DNA of 64,000 nt from Bradyrhizobium sp. 186. Lineage in GTDB: Bacteria > Pseudomonadota > Alphaproteobacteria > Rhizobiales > Xanthobacteraceae. Numbering within the stretch: the stretch's first letter is position 1; the number at the start of each line of letters is the position of its first letter. A model generated the notes under the pieces. It saw only the letters and a list, made by a program, of their open reading frames with translations, searched no databases and had not been told where the DNA came from. This document shows, piece by piece, positions 1 through 7,950 of the stretch. The translations under genes and the position numbers were made by a program. The stretch covers positions 4,402,001 through 4,466,000 of the forward strand of contig NZ_CP082164.1 in the NCBI RefSeq assembly GCF_023101685.1, given 5' to 3'.

Positions 1-345
1 GTGGATGGGATCAGTATACTCGGCGATGTCGAGATCCTTCTGAATGATGCGCCGCGGATCGGAGAGAAAAGGCCAGTGAGCGCCCACGCCGCTGCGGTAT
101 TCGCTGGTCTGGCTGATGGTGTCGGTCGTGATCGTGACCATCCGGCAGTAGCCCACCTCCATCTCCCGGTGCAGTTGCAGCAGCCCTTCGGCCTGACGTC
201 GATCCTTCGGACAAAAGCCGCCACGGCCAAGGACAAGCACCATCGGATCGTCACCCTGCAACTCGGACAGCTTTCGATGCTTGCCAGTGTGGTCGCTGAG
301 CTCGTAATCCGGAAAGGTGACTCCCTCCATGATGTCTGGTCGCAT
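1..345 (-). CDS. peroxiredoxin / AhpC-TSA family protein (3' end outside window)
   Basis: The first 115 codons of a gene that runs off the left edge. The start is ATG at 345, with GGAGAG about 6 bases upstream. The translation begins MRPDIMEGVTFPDYELSD, followed by a thioredoxin-like strand and the motif GRGGFCPKDRRQ with Cys45, which fits the peroxidatic cysteine of the AhpC/TSA-redoxin family. It then continues to VTITTDTISQTSEYR and FLSDPRR, typical of the central thioredoxin fold. Members reduce peroxides using a thiol. The MOSC-reductase fusion gene ends 41 bases upstream on the same strand, so the two are probably co-transcribed. Any resolving cysteine lies beyond the window. Confidence 0.7.
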   Translation of the reverse strand, partial: MRPDIMEGVTFPDYELSDHTGKHRKLSELQGDDPMVLVLGRGGFCPKDRRQAEGLLQLHREMEVGYCRMVTITTDTISQTSEYRSGVGAHWPFLSDPRRIIQKDLDIAEYTDPIH

Positions 346-386
346 TTCAATCTCTCCACGGTTTGGTGCAGTTGCGTCGGCGCCGA

Positions 387-2150
387 TCAAAGATCGACCA
401 CGATGTCGCCCTCGGGTCGTGAGCAGCAGATCAGGACATTGCCGTCCGCCGGCGCGTCGATCGGGTCCGGACGATAGCTGACCGTTCCCGCCACGAGCCC
501 GGTCTCGCAGTTGTGGCAGACCCCCGTTCGACACGACCAACGTACGGGTATGTCGCAAGCTTCGGCCAATTCCAGCAAACTTCCGTATGATCGCGACCAG
601 CGAACATTGAGACCGCTACGGGCGAACGAGACGTTCGGTCCCGGGCCGGGAGGCCCGACCGGCAGATGCGGGGGCATCTGCGGCGATCGCGCAATGCCAG
701 GCGTCAGGGACGGCCTGGCGCCGAACAACTCGGTATGGATGCGATCCGCCGTTACGCCTGAGGTCGCAAGGCCGGAGGTCAGATCGCTCATGAAGCTTGC
801 CGGTCCGCAGATATAGAAGTCACTGTCGTGCGGTATGTCGAGAGCTTGGAGCACTCGGATATCGAGATGGCCAGCCGTATCGAAATCCACATTGGGCCGA
901 TCGCCGGGGGCGGGCGCGCTGTAGCAGATGTGGCTGTGATGGTGAGCTAGCGCATCCAGCAGTCCGCGCGCCTCCGTCGCAAACGGATGTTCGCGGCCGT
1001 TACGGATCCCGTGCAGCCACCAGATGTCCCGCGTCGATGCCTCCGCCGCCAGCGCGTGAAGCATCGCGAGCACCGGCGTCACGCCGATCCCGGCGCTCAG
1101 CAGCACGACAGGCCGCTCGCCTTGTCGCAGTGTGAAACCTCCGCGCGGCGCACTCGCGTGTACCACGTCGCCGGCCTTCAGCTCTTCGGCGATATAGGCG
1201 CTGGCCACGCCGTGTGCTTCCTGCTTGACGCTGAGACGATAGCACGCAGTGCTGGGCTCTCCCGACAACGAATAGCTTCGCATCAGCGCGGGTGCGGCAG
1301 CCGGCCCCAACTGCAACACGACGAACTGCCCGGGGAGGGCGGCGGCAACAGGCTGTCCGTCGGTCGGCTCGAGCACGAGCGAGGTCACGTTGTCGCTTTC
1401 GCGCACCTTGCGCGATACGCGAAACGCGCGGAATCCACGCCAGGCCGGAGGTGGTCCGGACGCTGCGACAAGTCCCGGGTTTCCCGTTGTCGCACCGTCC
1501 CTACGCTGCTGCGCCAGCAGCGCCTCGAAGGAATGACGCCAACCGCTGCTCAGCGCCGGAATACGCAGCGCGTGCTCCAGGCGATCGCGGGGATGACCCG
1601 GCGCGTACAACAGCGCGTTGATCTCGAACACGCTCATTTGCTCGGGCCCCGCCGCTTCTTGCGTGATCTCGTCGCCGGCCTCTGCTTGGCCTTCCTCGAT
1701 CACACGAAAATAGAAGCCGGGTCTGCCGTGCTTCACGAGCAGCGCGGCCATTTCCGGCTCGTTCAAGCGAATGCCGAGGCGGTAACAGGTCACGCGTGGC
1801 TGCGTCACCTCGAGCAGGGCACTTCCGATCCGGTAGCGGTCCCCGATGCACACCTCCGCGTCGGCCAGGCCATCGACCGTGAAGTTTTCGCCAAATTGCC
1901 CGTAAGCAAGGTCCGTTCGACCCAGTTGGTCCTGCCAGTACCGGTAGGAATCGTCCTGATAGACGAAGACGGCGCGGTGTTCGCCGCCGTGGCCCGCCAC
2001 ATCGCCCTGTCCGTCGCCGTCGACGTTCAGTCGGCGCACCATGCGCGGGCCATCAACCGGCGCTTTCCAGATGCCCGTATGTACGGTTCTGCCTTGCCAG
2101 GCGACGTCGCGCGGCAAGCCGACATTGAGCGAAAGCAGACGGGCCATCAT
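387..2150 (-). CDS. MOSC domain / ferredoxin reductase / 2Fe-2S ferredoxin fusion protein
   Basis: A 587-residue three-part protein. Residues about 1-200 are a YiiM-type MOSC domain (GDGQGDVAGHGGEHRAVFVY, the GENFTVDG stretch, and VTQPRVTCYRL with a conserved Cys). Residues about 235-480 are an FAD/NAD(P) reductase of the ferredoxin-reductase family: RSYSLSG binds flavin, SAGIGVTPVLAML binds the nucleotide, and CGPASFM is the C-terminal signature. The last ~80 residues are a plant-type 2Fe-2S ferredoxin with CRTGVCHNC and a final CC. This suggests a self-contained electron chain feeding a MOSC sulfur- or molybdenum-cofactor-type reductase; the substrate is unknown. Two ATGs are adjacent (2150 and 2147), and GGGGA is better spaced for the second. 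The peroxiredoxin gene follows. Confidence 0.85.
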   Translation of the reverse strand: MMARLLSLNVGLPRDVAWQGRTVHTGIWKAPVDGPRMVRRLNVDGDGQGDVAGHGGEHRAVFVYQDDSYRYWQDQLGRTDLAYGQFGENFTVDGLADAEVCIGDRYRIGSALLEVTQPRVTCYRLGIRLNEPEMAALLVKHGRPGFYFRVIEEGQAEAGDEITQEAAGPEQMSVFEINALLYAPGHPRDRLEHALRIPALSSGWRHSFEALLAQQRRDGATTGNPGLVAASGPPPAWRGFRAFRVSRKVRESDNVTSLVLEPTDGQPVAAALPGQFVVLQLGPAAAPALMRSYSLSGEPSTACYRLSVKQEAHGVASAYIAEELKAGDVVHASAPRGGFTLRQGERPVVLLSAGIGVTPVLAMLHALAAEASTRDIWWLHGIRNGREHPFATEARGLLDALAHHHSHICYSAPAPGDRPNVDFDTAGHLDIRVLQALDIPHDSDFYICGPASFMSDLTSGLATSGVTADRIHTELFGARPSLTPGIARSPQMPPHLPVGPPGPGPNVSFARSGLNVRWSRSYGSLLELAEACDIPVRWSCRTGVCHNCETGLVAGTVSYRPDPIDAPADGNVLICCSRPEGDIVVDL

Positions 2151-2397
2151 TTTTCCCCGGCGATGATCGCGCGAATTGCAAGCCGTTGTCGCGAGCGACC
2201 TGCGCGTCGATCGTCGCCCGCAGCCTAATCACCGTATTGTTAGCTCGTTAGCCGTTGTTAGACGTTGCTAGGGCAGCCTTGCCGCTGGAGTTCTGCGCCA
2301 TCAGATGAACGCCGCAGGGTATATTTTCATTCCCGGGAGCGTCGGTTTCAACGGAGTTCCGCGGTCGAGATGCGAGAAGCCAGGATCGGAGATCGAG

Positions 2398-2778
2398 ATG
2401 GACGATCAAGCCAAATTGGCGGCGCTTAGGCGTCATTGGGATGCCTCGGACGCAAATGATTTCGAGGTGGAGCACGACATCTATCAAGACGATGCGGTGC
2501 TCGATTATCCGCAGTCTGGCGAGCGGATTCATGGCCGACGCAACATCCAGGAAAGTCGTGCCGTGCAGCCAAGCAAGAAGCGCTTTGCGGTACGGCGCAT
2601 GATCGGCAGTGGCGATCTCTGGGTTACCGAACTCGTCCTGACTTATGACGGCGTGCCGTCTTACGTCGTGAGCATCATGGAATTCCGCGAAGGACTGGTC
2701 GCCCACGAAACGCAATATTTCGGCGACCGGTTCGATCCGGGGCGTTCGCGTGCGCATCTGGTTGAGCGGGTGGGCTGA
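2398..2778 (+). CDS. SnoaL/NTF2-like domain protein
   Basis: A protein of 126 residues starting MDDQAKLAALRRHWDASDANDF. The fold signature is that of small NTF2-like/SnoaL proteins: an N-terminal helix pair, HDIYQDDAVLDYPQSGERIHGRRNIQ, then alternating strands ending in FREGLVAHETQYFGDRFDP. Such proteins are often polyketide-cyclase-like or unassigned enzymes. The ATG at 2398 is preferred over an in-frame start at 2305 because homology-like sequence begins there and AGGATCGGAG lies just upstream. It stands alone between divergent and unrelated genes. No substrate can be inferred. Confidence 0.7.
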   Translation: MDDQAKLAALRRHWDASDANDFEVEHDIYQDDAVLDYPQSGERIHGRRNIQESRAVQPSKKRFAVRRMIGSGDLWVTELVLTYDGVPSYVVSIMEFREGLVAHETQYFGDRFDPGRSRAHLVERVG

Positions 2779-3074
2779 ACGCCGTCGGTCGAAACAACGA
2801 AGTTGAAGGATACATCAACACGGAACCGATGCGGCGGCTGGTCGCACTGTGGCCGCCTTGATTCCGACAGACCCGTCTTTATCTCTGGAGAGAACAAGAA
2901 TCCGGGCCCCTCTGGCGAGGACGCCGACGATGTCGGCAAACCTCGTGATGTCGGATGACCTGTCCCGCGCGAATGCGATGGATCGGCCGATCGTCGGGTC
3001 TTATCTGTTCTCTCCGACTTAATCGTCCCCATCGCAGCTCCGCGCGGCCATTTGCGCAATGTAAGGGAGCAACG

Positions 3075-3542
3075 ATGTCTGACGCCAACCATTCAAACCC
3101 GATCGAGATCACCGAACCGTCCAGCCTCAACGAGCAGGCTGCGGTGGCGCTTGTGATCGCCGGTGCGCTCGTTGCGGTCGCCGACCGCCGGGTCTCGCCG
3201 GTCGAGCGCGACGAGGTGGTCCGCTTCATCAGGGATCGCAAGCTGGCGCCGCACGTCACCGACGACCGGCTGTTCGCAATATTTGATGAACTGGCGGAAC
3301 GGCTCGAGGAGCCGGACTTTGCAAATGTGGTGATCGATACGCTGCGTCCGGTCTCGGACCTGCCGCTATCGACTCACCTGATGGACCTGTCGGAGCGCGT
3401 CGCCGCCGCGGACGAGGATGTGCATCCTCACGAAGTGCAGGCGATCAAGCTGTTGCGCCTGCTGACGCTGGTGTTACCGCGCGCCAAGCAGGTCGGCCCC
3501 AATGTCGCGCGCGCCGAACAGCGTGCAGCCTTCGCGGAGTGA
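3075..3542 (+). CDS. TerB family tellurite-resistance-type protein
   Basis: A protein of 155 residues, all helical, with the TerB-like core AAVALVIAGALVAVADRRVSPVERDEV and a second acidic helix pair (ERVAAADEDVHPHEVQAIKLLR). The Asp/Glu-rich turns resemble metal-binding positions in TerB. The start at 3075 has a good ribosome binding site (AAGGGAG, 3063-3069). TerB proteins occur in Ter stress modules and are soluble partners of membrane TerC proteins. Here a TerC gene lies 350 bases downstream on the same strand, with one small membrane-protein gene between them, which supports a shared function in metal or envelope stress. Confidence 0.75.
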   Translation: MSDANHSNPIEITEPSSLNEQAAVALVIAGALVAVADRRVSPVERDEVVRFIRDRKLAPHVTDDRLFAIFDELAERLEEPDFANVVIDTLRPVSDLPLSTHLMDLSERVAAADEDVHPHEVQAIKLLRLLTLVLPRAKQVGPNVARAEQRAAFAE

Positions 3543-3544
3543 GT

Positions 3545-3883
3545 ATGAGTGCAGCTTCAGACGAGCGAAACACGGCCAGCAGCTCCGCCGGCGGCGACGC
3601 GCGCCTCGATGCGCTCGTTCATCGGCTGCCGCCCCGTCTCGCCGAGACCGTCACTTATCTGCTGAAACCATCCAGCCGCTGGGTCCGGATTCCCTCCGGC
3701 GCGCTGTTCATCGTCGGCGGCGTACTGTCCTTCCTGCCGGTGCTCGGCATCTGGATGCTGCCGCTGGGTCTGGCGCTACTCGCCGAGGACGTGCCTGCGC
3801 TGCGCTCGTCCCGTTCAAAGGTCTTCGACTGGATCGAGCGGCGCAAGCCGCATTGGCTTGATCCGTCCGCACCCCAAAAATGA
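3545..3883 (+). CDS. small membrane protein, TerB-TerC neighbour
   Basis: A protein of 112 residues that starts 2 bases after the TerB stop (a GTG at 3539 overlapping that stop is an alternative). The middle contains hydrophobic segments (SGALFIVGGVLSFLPVLGIWMLPLGLALLAEDVPAL) that form one or two membrane helices. They are followed by a basic, Trp-rich tail (FDWIERRKPHWLDP). I do not recognise a named family with confidence; the pattern of PGPGW-type small transmembrane proteins is similar. Its position between terB and terC, with almost no spacing on either side, argues that it is made with them. Confidence 0.6.
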   Translation: MSAASDERNTASSSAGGDARLDALVHRLPPRLAETVTYLLKPSSRWVRIPSGALFIVGGVLSFLPVLGIWMLPLGLALLAEDVPALRSSRSKVFDWIERRKPHWLDPSAPQK

Positions 3884-3889
3884 TCAGTC

Positions 3890-4528
3890 ATGACTGAATT
3901 CATCACCGCAGAGGCGCTGTCCGCGCTACTCCAAGTCGTCCTGATCGACCTCGTGCTCGCCGGCGACAACGCCGTCGTCATCGGCCTTGCCGCCGCCGGC
4001 CTGCCCGCCGAGCAGCGCCGACGCACCATCGTGGTCGGTATCGTTGCCGCCACTGCGCTCCGCATCGTCTTTGCCGGGATCGCGACCCAGCTCTTGCAGG
4101 TGATCGGCCTGCTGCTCGCGGGCGGCGTGCTGCTGTTGTGGGTGTGCTGGAAGATGTGGCGCGAGCTGCGCGAGCGGGCCGCGCACACGCGCGAGATCGC
4201 GTTCAGCCATGGCGGCAGCGCAAGCGCTGCGCCAGCGCCGCGCAAAACCTTTGGCCAGGCGGCGGCGCAGATCGTCGCTGCCGACGTCTCGATGTCGCTC
4301 GACAATGTGCTCGCGGTCGCAGGCGCGGCGCGCGAGCATCCCTACATCCTCGCCTTCGGCCTGCTGCTGTCGGTCGCGCTGATGGGCGTTGCTGCCGATC
4401 TGCTCGGCCGCGTGCTCCAGAAGCAGCGCTGGATCGCCTATGTCGGCCTCGCCATCATCGTTTACGTCGCCTTCGAGATGATCTATCGCGGCTCGCTCGA
4501 GCTTGCGCCGGTCATCGCCAGTCTCTGA
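3890..4528 (+). CDS. TerC family integral membrane protein (YjbE type)
   Basis: A protein of 212 residues with about six or seven membrane helices. The two TerC hallmark motifs are present: LIDLVLAGDNAVVIGLA near the N terminus and AADVSMSLDNVLAVAGA after the central loop. Both carry Asp/Asn residues that bind metal in the membrane. TerC proteins are linked to manganese export and tellurite resistance. It begins 6 bases after the preceding small membrane protein gene and sits in the TerB-TerC-UPF0114 run. The loop at residues about 100-115 is Ala/Pro-rich and variable. Confidence 0.85.
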   Translation: MTEFITAEALSALLQVVLIDLVLAGDNAVVIGLAAAGLPAEQRRRTIVVGIVAATALRIVFAGIATQLLQVIGLLLAGGVLLLWVCWKMWRELRERAAHTREIAFSHGGSASAAPAPRKTFGQAAAQIVAADVSMSLDNVLAVAGAAREHPYILAFGLLLSVALMGVAADLLGRVLQKQRWIAYVGLAIIVYVAFEMIYRGSLELAPVIASL

Positions 4529-4562
4529 CCCGACGCTTCTAGTCCGCAATCCGGAGTGATCA

Positions 4563-5147
4563 ATGACGTCTGAACCCAAAGCACCTTCGGCGCTCTCCGC
4601 GCCGGAGCCGCAGATCGGGCCGTTTGCCCAACTCATCTTCGGCTCTCGTTGGCTGCAAGTGCCGCTCTATGTCGGCCTCATCATCGCGCAGGCCGTCTAT
4701 GTGCTGCTGTTCCTGAAAGAGCTCTGGCAGCTGGTCTTGCACTCGTTCGACGCCAGCGAGCAGCAAATCATGCTGATCGTGCTCGGGCTGATCGACGTCG
4801 TGATGATCTCGAACCTGCTGGTCATGGTGATCGTCGGCGGCTACGAGACCTTCGTTTCGCGCCTGAACCTAAGCGGCCATCCGGACGAGCCGGAATGGCT
4901 GAGCCACGTCAATGCCAGCGTGCTCAAGATCAAGCTCGCGATGGCGATCATCGGCATCTCCTCGATCTCGTTGCTCAGGACCTTCATCGAGGCGGGCAAT
5001 CTCGGCACCACGCGCAGCAATTTTACCGAGACCGGCGTGATGTGGCAGGTGCTGATCCACCTGACCTTCATCATCTCCGCGGTCGGCATCGCCTGGGTCG
5101 ACCGTCTCAGCGAGAGCGGGCAGCGCAAGGAGGCCCGTCACGGTTGA
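4563..5147 (+). CDS. UPF0114 / YqhA family membrane protein (TIGR00645)
   Basis: A protein of 194 residues with four predicted membrane helices. Family features include SRWLQVPLYVGLIIAQ at the N terminus, IVGGYETFVSRL in the middle, and SVLKIKLAMAIIGISSISLLRTFIEA, which is the most conserved stretch of the family. It resembles a small ion-channel-like protein of unknown role. It follows terC by 34 bases on the same strand and is probably the last gene of that transcript. The next gene is convergent. Confidence 0.85.
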   Translation: MTSEPKAPSALSAPEPQIGPFAQLIFGSRWLQVPLYVGLIIAQAVYVLLFLKELWQLVLHSFDASEQQIMLIVLGLIDVVMISNLLVMVIVGGYETFVSRLNLSGHPDEPEWLSHVNASVLKIKLAMAIIGISSISLLRTFIEAGNLGTTRSNFTETGVMWQVLIHLTFIISAVGIAWVDRLSESGQRKEARHG

Positions 5148-5184
5148 GCGGTGCGGTCCGGCCTCTCAGACGTCAACGGGGCGC

Positions 5185-6132
5185 TCAGAGGCGCCGGCCC
5201 CGCGCCAGCGTCTCGGAGGGCGTCTCCCCGAACGTCAACCTGTAGCCCCTCGAGAAATCACCCATGTGCCAGAAGCCGTTGCCGAGTGCTGCGGCCTTGA
5301 CGCTTACTCCGGCGCTTCCGGTCATGAGCTGGATACGGGTGGACCACAGCCGCTTGAGACGCAGATAATGGTGCAGGCTCACGCCGTGCACCGCGTGCGT
5401 CGCGGTCTGGAGGGTGCGCACGGATACGCCGAGCGCGCTGGCGAGCTCGTCGCTGTAGAGCGGTTTGCTGCCGAACAGCACGACGACTTCGTCGAGACGC
5501 GCGATCAGTTTGCGGTACTTGTCGAACGATCCGCGTCGCGCGGCCAGCGCCTCGGCTGGCACCAGAGTGGCGTCGAGGCAGGCGAGAAGCGTCTCCTGGA
5601 TCGGCCGGTTGAGCGCTTCGAACTGCCTGGGATCGTTGCCTCCCGAGGCCAAGCAAAACATGTTCAGGATCGCGGCACGCAGGCGTGCCATCGGCTCGTT
5701 TGGCGGACGAAAGAACGCGAGGCCGGTGTCGTAGTCCGCCCAGCCGCGATGGCGCATGTCCGAATTGAAGCGCATCATCAGGTAAGTGTTGGGGTGCTGC
5801 TCGACAGACTTGATAGGAACTTTGCCGCGTACGACGCTCACCGTCGCATTGTCGATCTCGCGGCCGTTGCTGATCGAGTGAAAGCAGAACGGGACCACGA
5901 GGCCGACGCCATGGTCGGTGCCGACATCGACCTCGAGCCGGCGGGCGAAGGCGCGCTGGAGCACGAAGAGCCCGTCCTGGAGCGGCAGGATGGCGCGGGA
6001 CAAGGAGAAATCTCGCGGGCGGAGCGGGGTGCTGGTGCCGAGGCCAAGCACCTCGTTGGCGCGAAATTCGCCGAAGTCCGAGAAGCGTTCGATGCCGAGG
6101 ACTCGCGAAGGCTTCAGCCGGTGGAGCGGCAT
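5185..6132 (-). CDS. AraC family transcriptional regulator
   Basis: A protein of 315 residues from the ATG at 6132 (MPLHRLKPSRVLG), which has AGGA upstream. An in-frame ATG at 6198 would add 22 residues of low-complexity character. The C-terminal ~100 residues hold the double helix-turn-helix: YSDELASALGVSVRTLQTATHAVHGVSLHHYLRLKRLW, then GFWHMGDFSRGYRLTFGETPSETL, the standard AraC ending. The N-terminal part is a cupin-like sensor domain of the AraC-binding-like type. The target is unknown; no enzyme gene is divergent from it. Confidence 0.85.
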   Translation of the reverse strand: MPLHRLKPSRVLGIERFSDFGEFRANEVLGLGTSTPLRPRDFSLSRAILPLQDGLFVLQRAFARRLEVDVGTDHGVGLVVPFCFHSISNGREIDNATVSVVRGKVPIKSVEQHPNTYLMMRFNSDMRHRGWADYDTGLAFFRPPNEPMARLRAAILNMFCLASGGNDPRQFEALNRPIQETLLACLDATLVPAEALAARRGSFDKYRKLIARLDEVVVLFGSKPLYSDELASALGVSVRTLQTATHAVHGVSLHHYLRLKRLWSTRIQLMTGSAGVSVKAAALGNGFWHMGDFSRGYRLTFGETPSETLARGRRL

Positions 6133-6241
6133 TTCGGAATCCTGGGGGCATCTGGTTGAGCGGGCTGAGTCCACCGAAAGTATCAGACGGCCGACCATTG
6201 GCCCTATTCCGGAAGACTACTGCCAGTTCGTCGACGCCTCA

Positions 6242-7180
6242 TCACGCGACCTGCGGATACGCCGCGTTCTCCCGCCGCTCGCGCTCACCCAATTCGCGCA
6301 CCAGTTCCTGAAGAAACGACTCGGTGTAGGCGGGCAGGGTACGTTCGGCGCGAACGTAGATGCCGAGATCCGACCACACCGGGCTCCCCGCATTGTCGAG
6401 CGGCAGGAAAACGAGCTGGCTGTCGCGCGACAGGCGGCCGATGCCAAGCTGGGTCTGGAACGCAACGCCGACGCCGCGCGCGGCGAGCTCGCGCATCAAG
6501 TCGATCGAGTTGGCCTGGATCGCCGGCTCCGGCGTCTCGGAGAGTTGCGCAATCAGCGGCTGAAGCAGGTGATAGATCGACAGCTCCGGCAGCGCGTGGA
6601 TGACGGGGAAGGCGAGACATTGAGCCAGCGTGACCGTCTTGCGGCGCGCCAGCGGATGCTCGCGCGCGACCACGGCGCCGAGGCGAAACCGCTTCAATGC
6701 GACCTGCCGCAAGTCGGGCGGATGCCGGAGCGCCATGGCGATGCCGATATCGGCTTCGCCGCGGCTCAGGGCCTCCAGCACGTCCGATGATCCCTTCACC
6801 TCGGTGGTGAAACTGACGCGCCGGGCGCGGCCGCGATGCGAGGCGATCAGGTCCGGCAGCACCGACTCGGTGAGCGACTCGATGCAGGCGATGCTGACGG
6901 TGCCGTGCCAGGTGCCGGACAGCGACTGCACATCGGAGCGAAAGCGGTCGAGGTCCTGGAGCACATTCATGACGTGGCGCGCCAGCATCTCGCCGACCGT
7001 CGTCAAGGTCAGGCCGCGCGCCGTGCGCTCGAACAAGGGCGATCCAATCTCTTGTTCGAGCTTGAGAATTTGGCGGCTGACCGCGGAGGAGGCGACGTTC
7101 AGGACCCGCGCGGCCGCCCGGATCGAGCCGGTGCGGCGGACCGCATGGAAATACTGGATAGAAGGTGAGTGAAATCGCAT
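6242..7180 (-). CDS. LysR family transcriptional regulator
   Basis: A protein of 312 residues. The N-terminal winged helix is clear (YFHAVRRTGSIRAAARVLNVASSAVSRQILKLEQEIGSPLFERTARGLTLT). The substrate-binding domain follows from about residue 90 (VSIACIESLTESVLPDLI, GEADIGIAM, ARGVGVAFQTQ). LysR proteins usually control a divergent or adjacent operon. The divergent neighbour here is the unassigned gene starting near 7329, so the target is unclear. Confidence 0.9.
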   Translation of the reverse strand: MRFHSPSIQYFHAVRRTGSIRAAARVLNVASSAVSRQILKLEQEIGSPLFERTARGLTLTTVGEMLARHVMNVLQDLDRFRSDVQSLSGTWHGTVSIACIESLTESVLPDLIASHRGRARRVSFTTEVKGSSDVLEALSRGEADIGIAMALRHPPDLRQVALKRFRLGAVVAREHPLARRKTVTLAQCLAFPVIHALPELSIYHLLQPLIAQLSETPEPAIQANSIDLMRELAARGVGVAFQTQLGIGRLSRDSQLVFLPLDNAGSPVWSDLGIYVRAERTLPAYTESFLQELVRELGERERRENAAYPQVA

Positions 7181-7328
7181 GGGATCCCCAGCCGGACTAT
7201 AGCTGTTGCCGAAACGGCATCAACATGTACGAAATTCTCTGCTTTTCGAGAGCGCTGGTTCCACCTAGGTTCGCCGCGGCTTGGCTGGGGCGCCAGGCCT
7301 GCGCAACGACGCGCCAGGGGATTTTTGG

Positions 7329-7925
7329 GTGGACGAGAACATTGTTTGCGAACCCGAGGTCGCGGGCGAACCCGGGGTCGCGCTGGAGACCCGTTTGGTC
7401 GATCGCCGTCGCGCGGCCGCCTATGTCGGCGTGACCGCTGGCCGCTTCGAGCAATTGGTGCGCGACAACGTCGTGCCGTCACCGGTCATGGTGGACAACA
7501 AGCGGCGCTGGCCTATCGCATTGCTGGATCTCGCGAAGGAAGCGGTCGGAAGCAGCATCCCGTGCCTGCCGCCGGTCACGGCCAATGTCTCCGCTGAGAT
7601 GCGCCCCTGCGAACGGGACCCTGCACCGCCATCGCGCGAGCTGCCCGACCAGGCCTGGTTCGAGCAGCGCGAGCGGTTCGTTCAGCGCGTCCGCCGATCG
7701 CTGCTCTCGGGCAATGAGATCCGTCTGCTGCGCGAGTTCAAGACGCTCAAGCAGAGCCAGATCAGCATGTTCGGCTACTACGGCAGCTTTGAAGCCCTGA
7801 TGGTGCGCGGCTACATCGTCGAAATCGCGCGCAAGCCGCCGTCGAGCCGTCCGCTGGTGACCTATCGCCTGACCGCGCAAGGCGAGCAGGTGATCTCCGC
7901 GCTGAAGGACGAGCCGGTCTTCTGA
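7329..7925 (+). CDS. uncharacterised protein with excisionase-like N-terminal HTH
   Basis: A protein of about 198 residues from a GTG start at 7329, chosen because AGGGG (7316-7320) precedes it at good spacing; an upstream in-frame TTG at 7281 lacks a site. Near the N terminus, RRAAAYVGVTAGRFEQLVRDNVVPSPVMVDNKRRWPIALLD looks like an AlpA/excisionase-type helix-turn-helix with a wing. The C-terminal 90 residues (SGNEIRLLREFKTLKQSQISMFGYYGSFEALMVRGYI, TYRLTAQGEQVISAL) resemble a second winged-helix domain. It could be a DNA-binding regulator or a relic of a mobile element. I do not recognise a named family. Confidence 0.6.
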   Translation: MDENIVCEPEVAGEPGVALETRLVDRRRAAAYVGVTAGRFEQLVRDNVVPSPVMVDNKRRWPIALLDLAKEAVGSSIPCLPPVTANVSAEMRPCERDPAPPSRELPDQAWFEQRERFVQRVRRSLLSGNEIRLLREFKTLKQSQISMFGYYGSFEALMVRGYIVEIARKPPSSRPLVTYRLTAQGEQVISALKDEPVF

Positions 7926-7950
7926 CTGAACGCGGCGATACAATGCGGCA

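Noticed and set aside
2248..2757. A minus-strand frame opposite the SnoaL-like gene
   Set aside because: The plus-strand product has NTF2-like features and a usable ribosome binding site; the minus product has neither.
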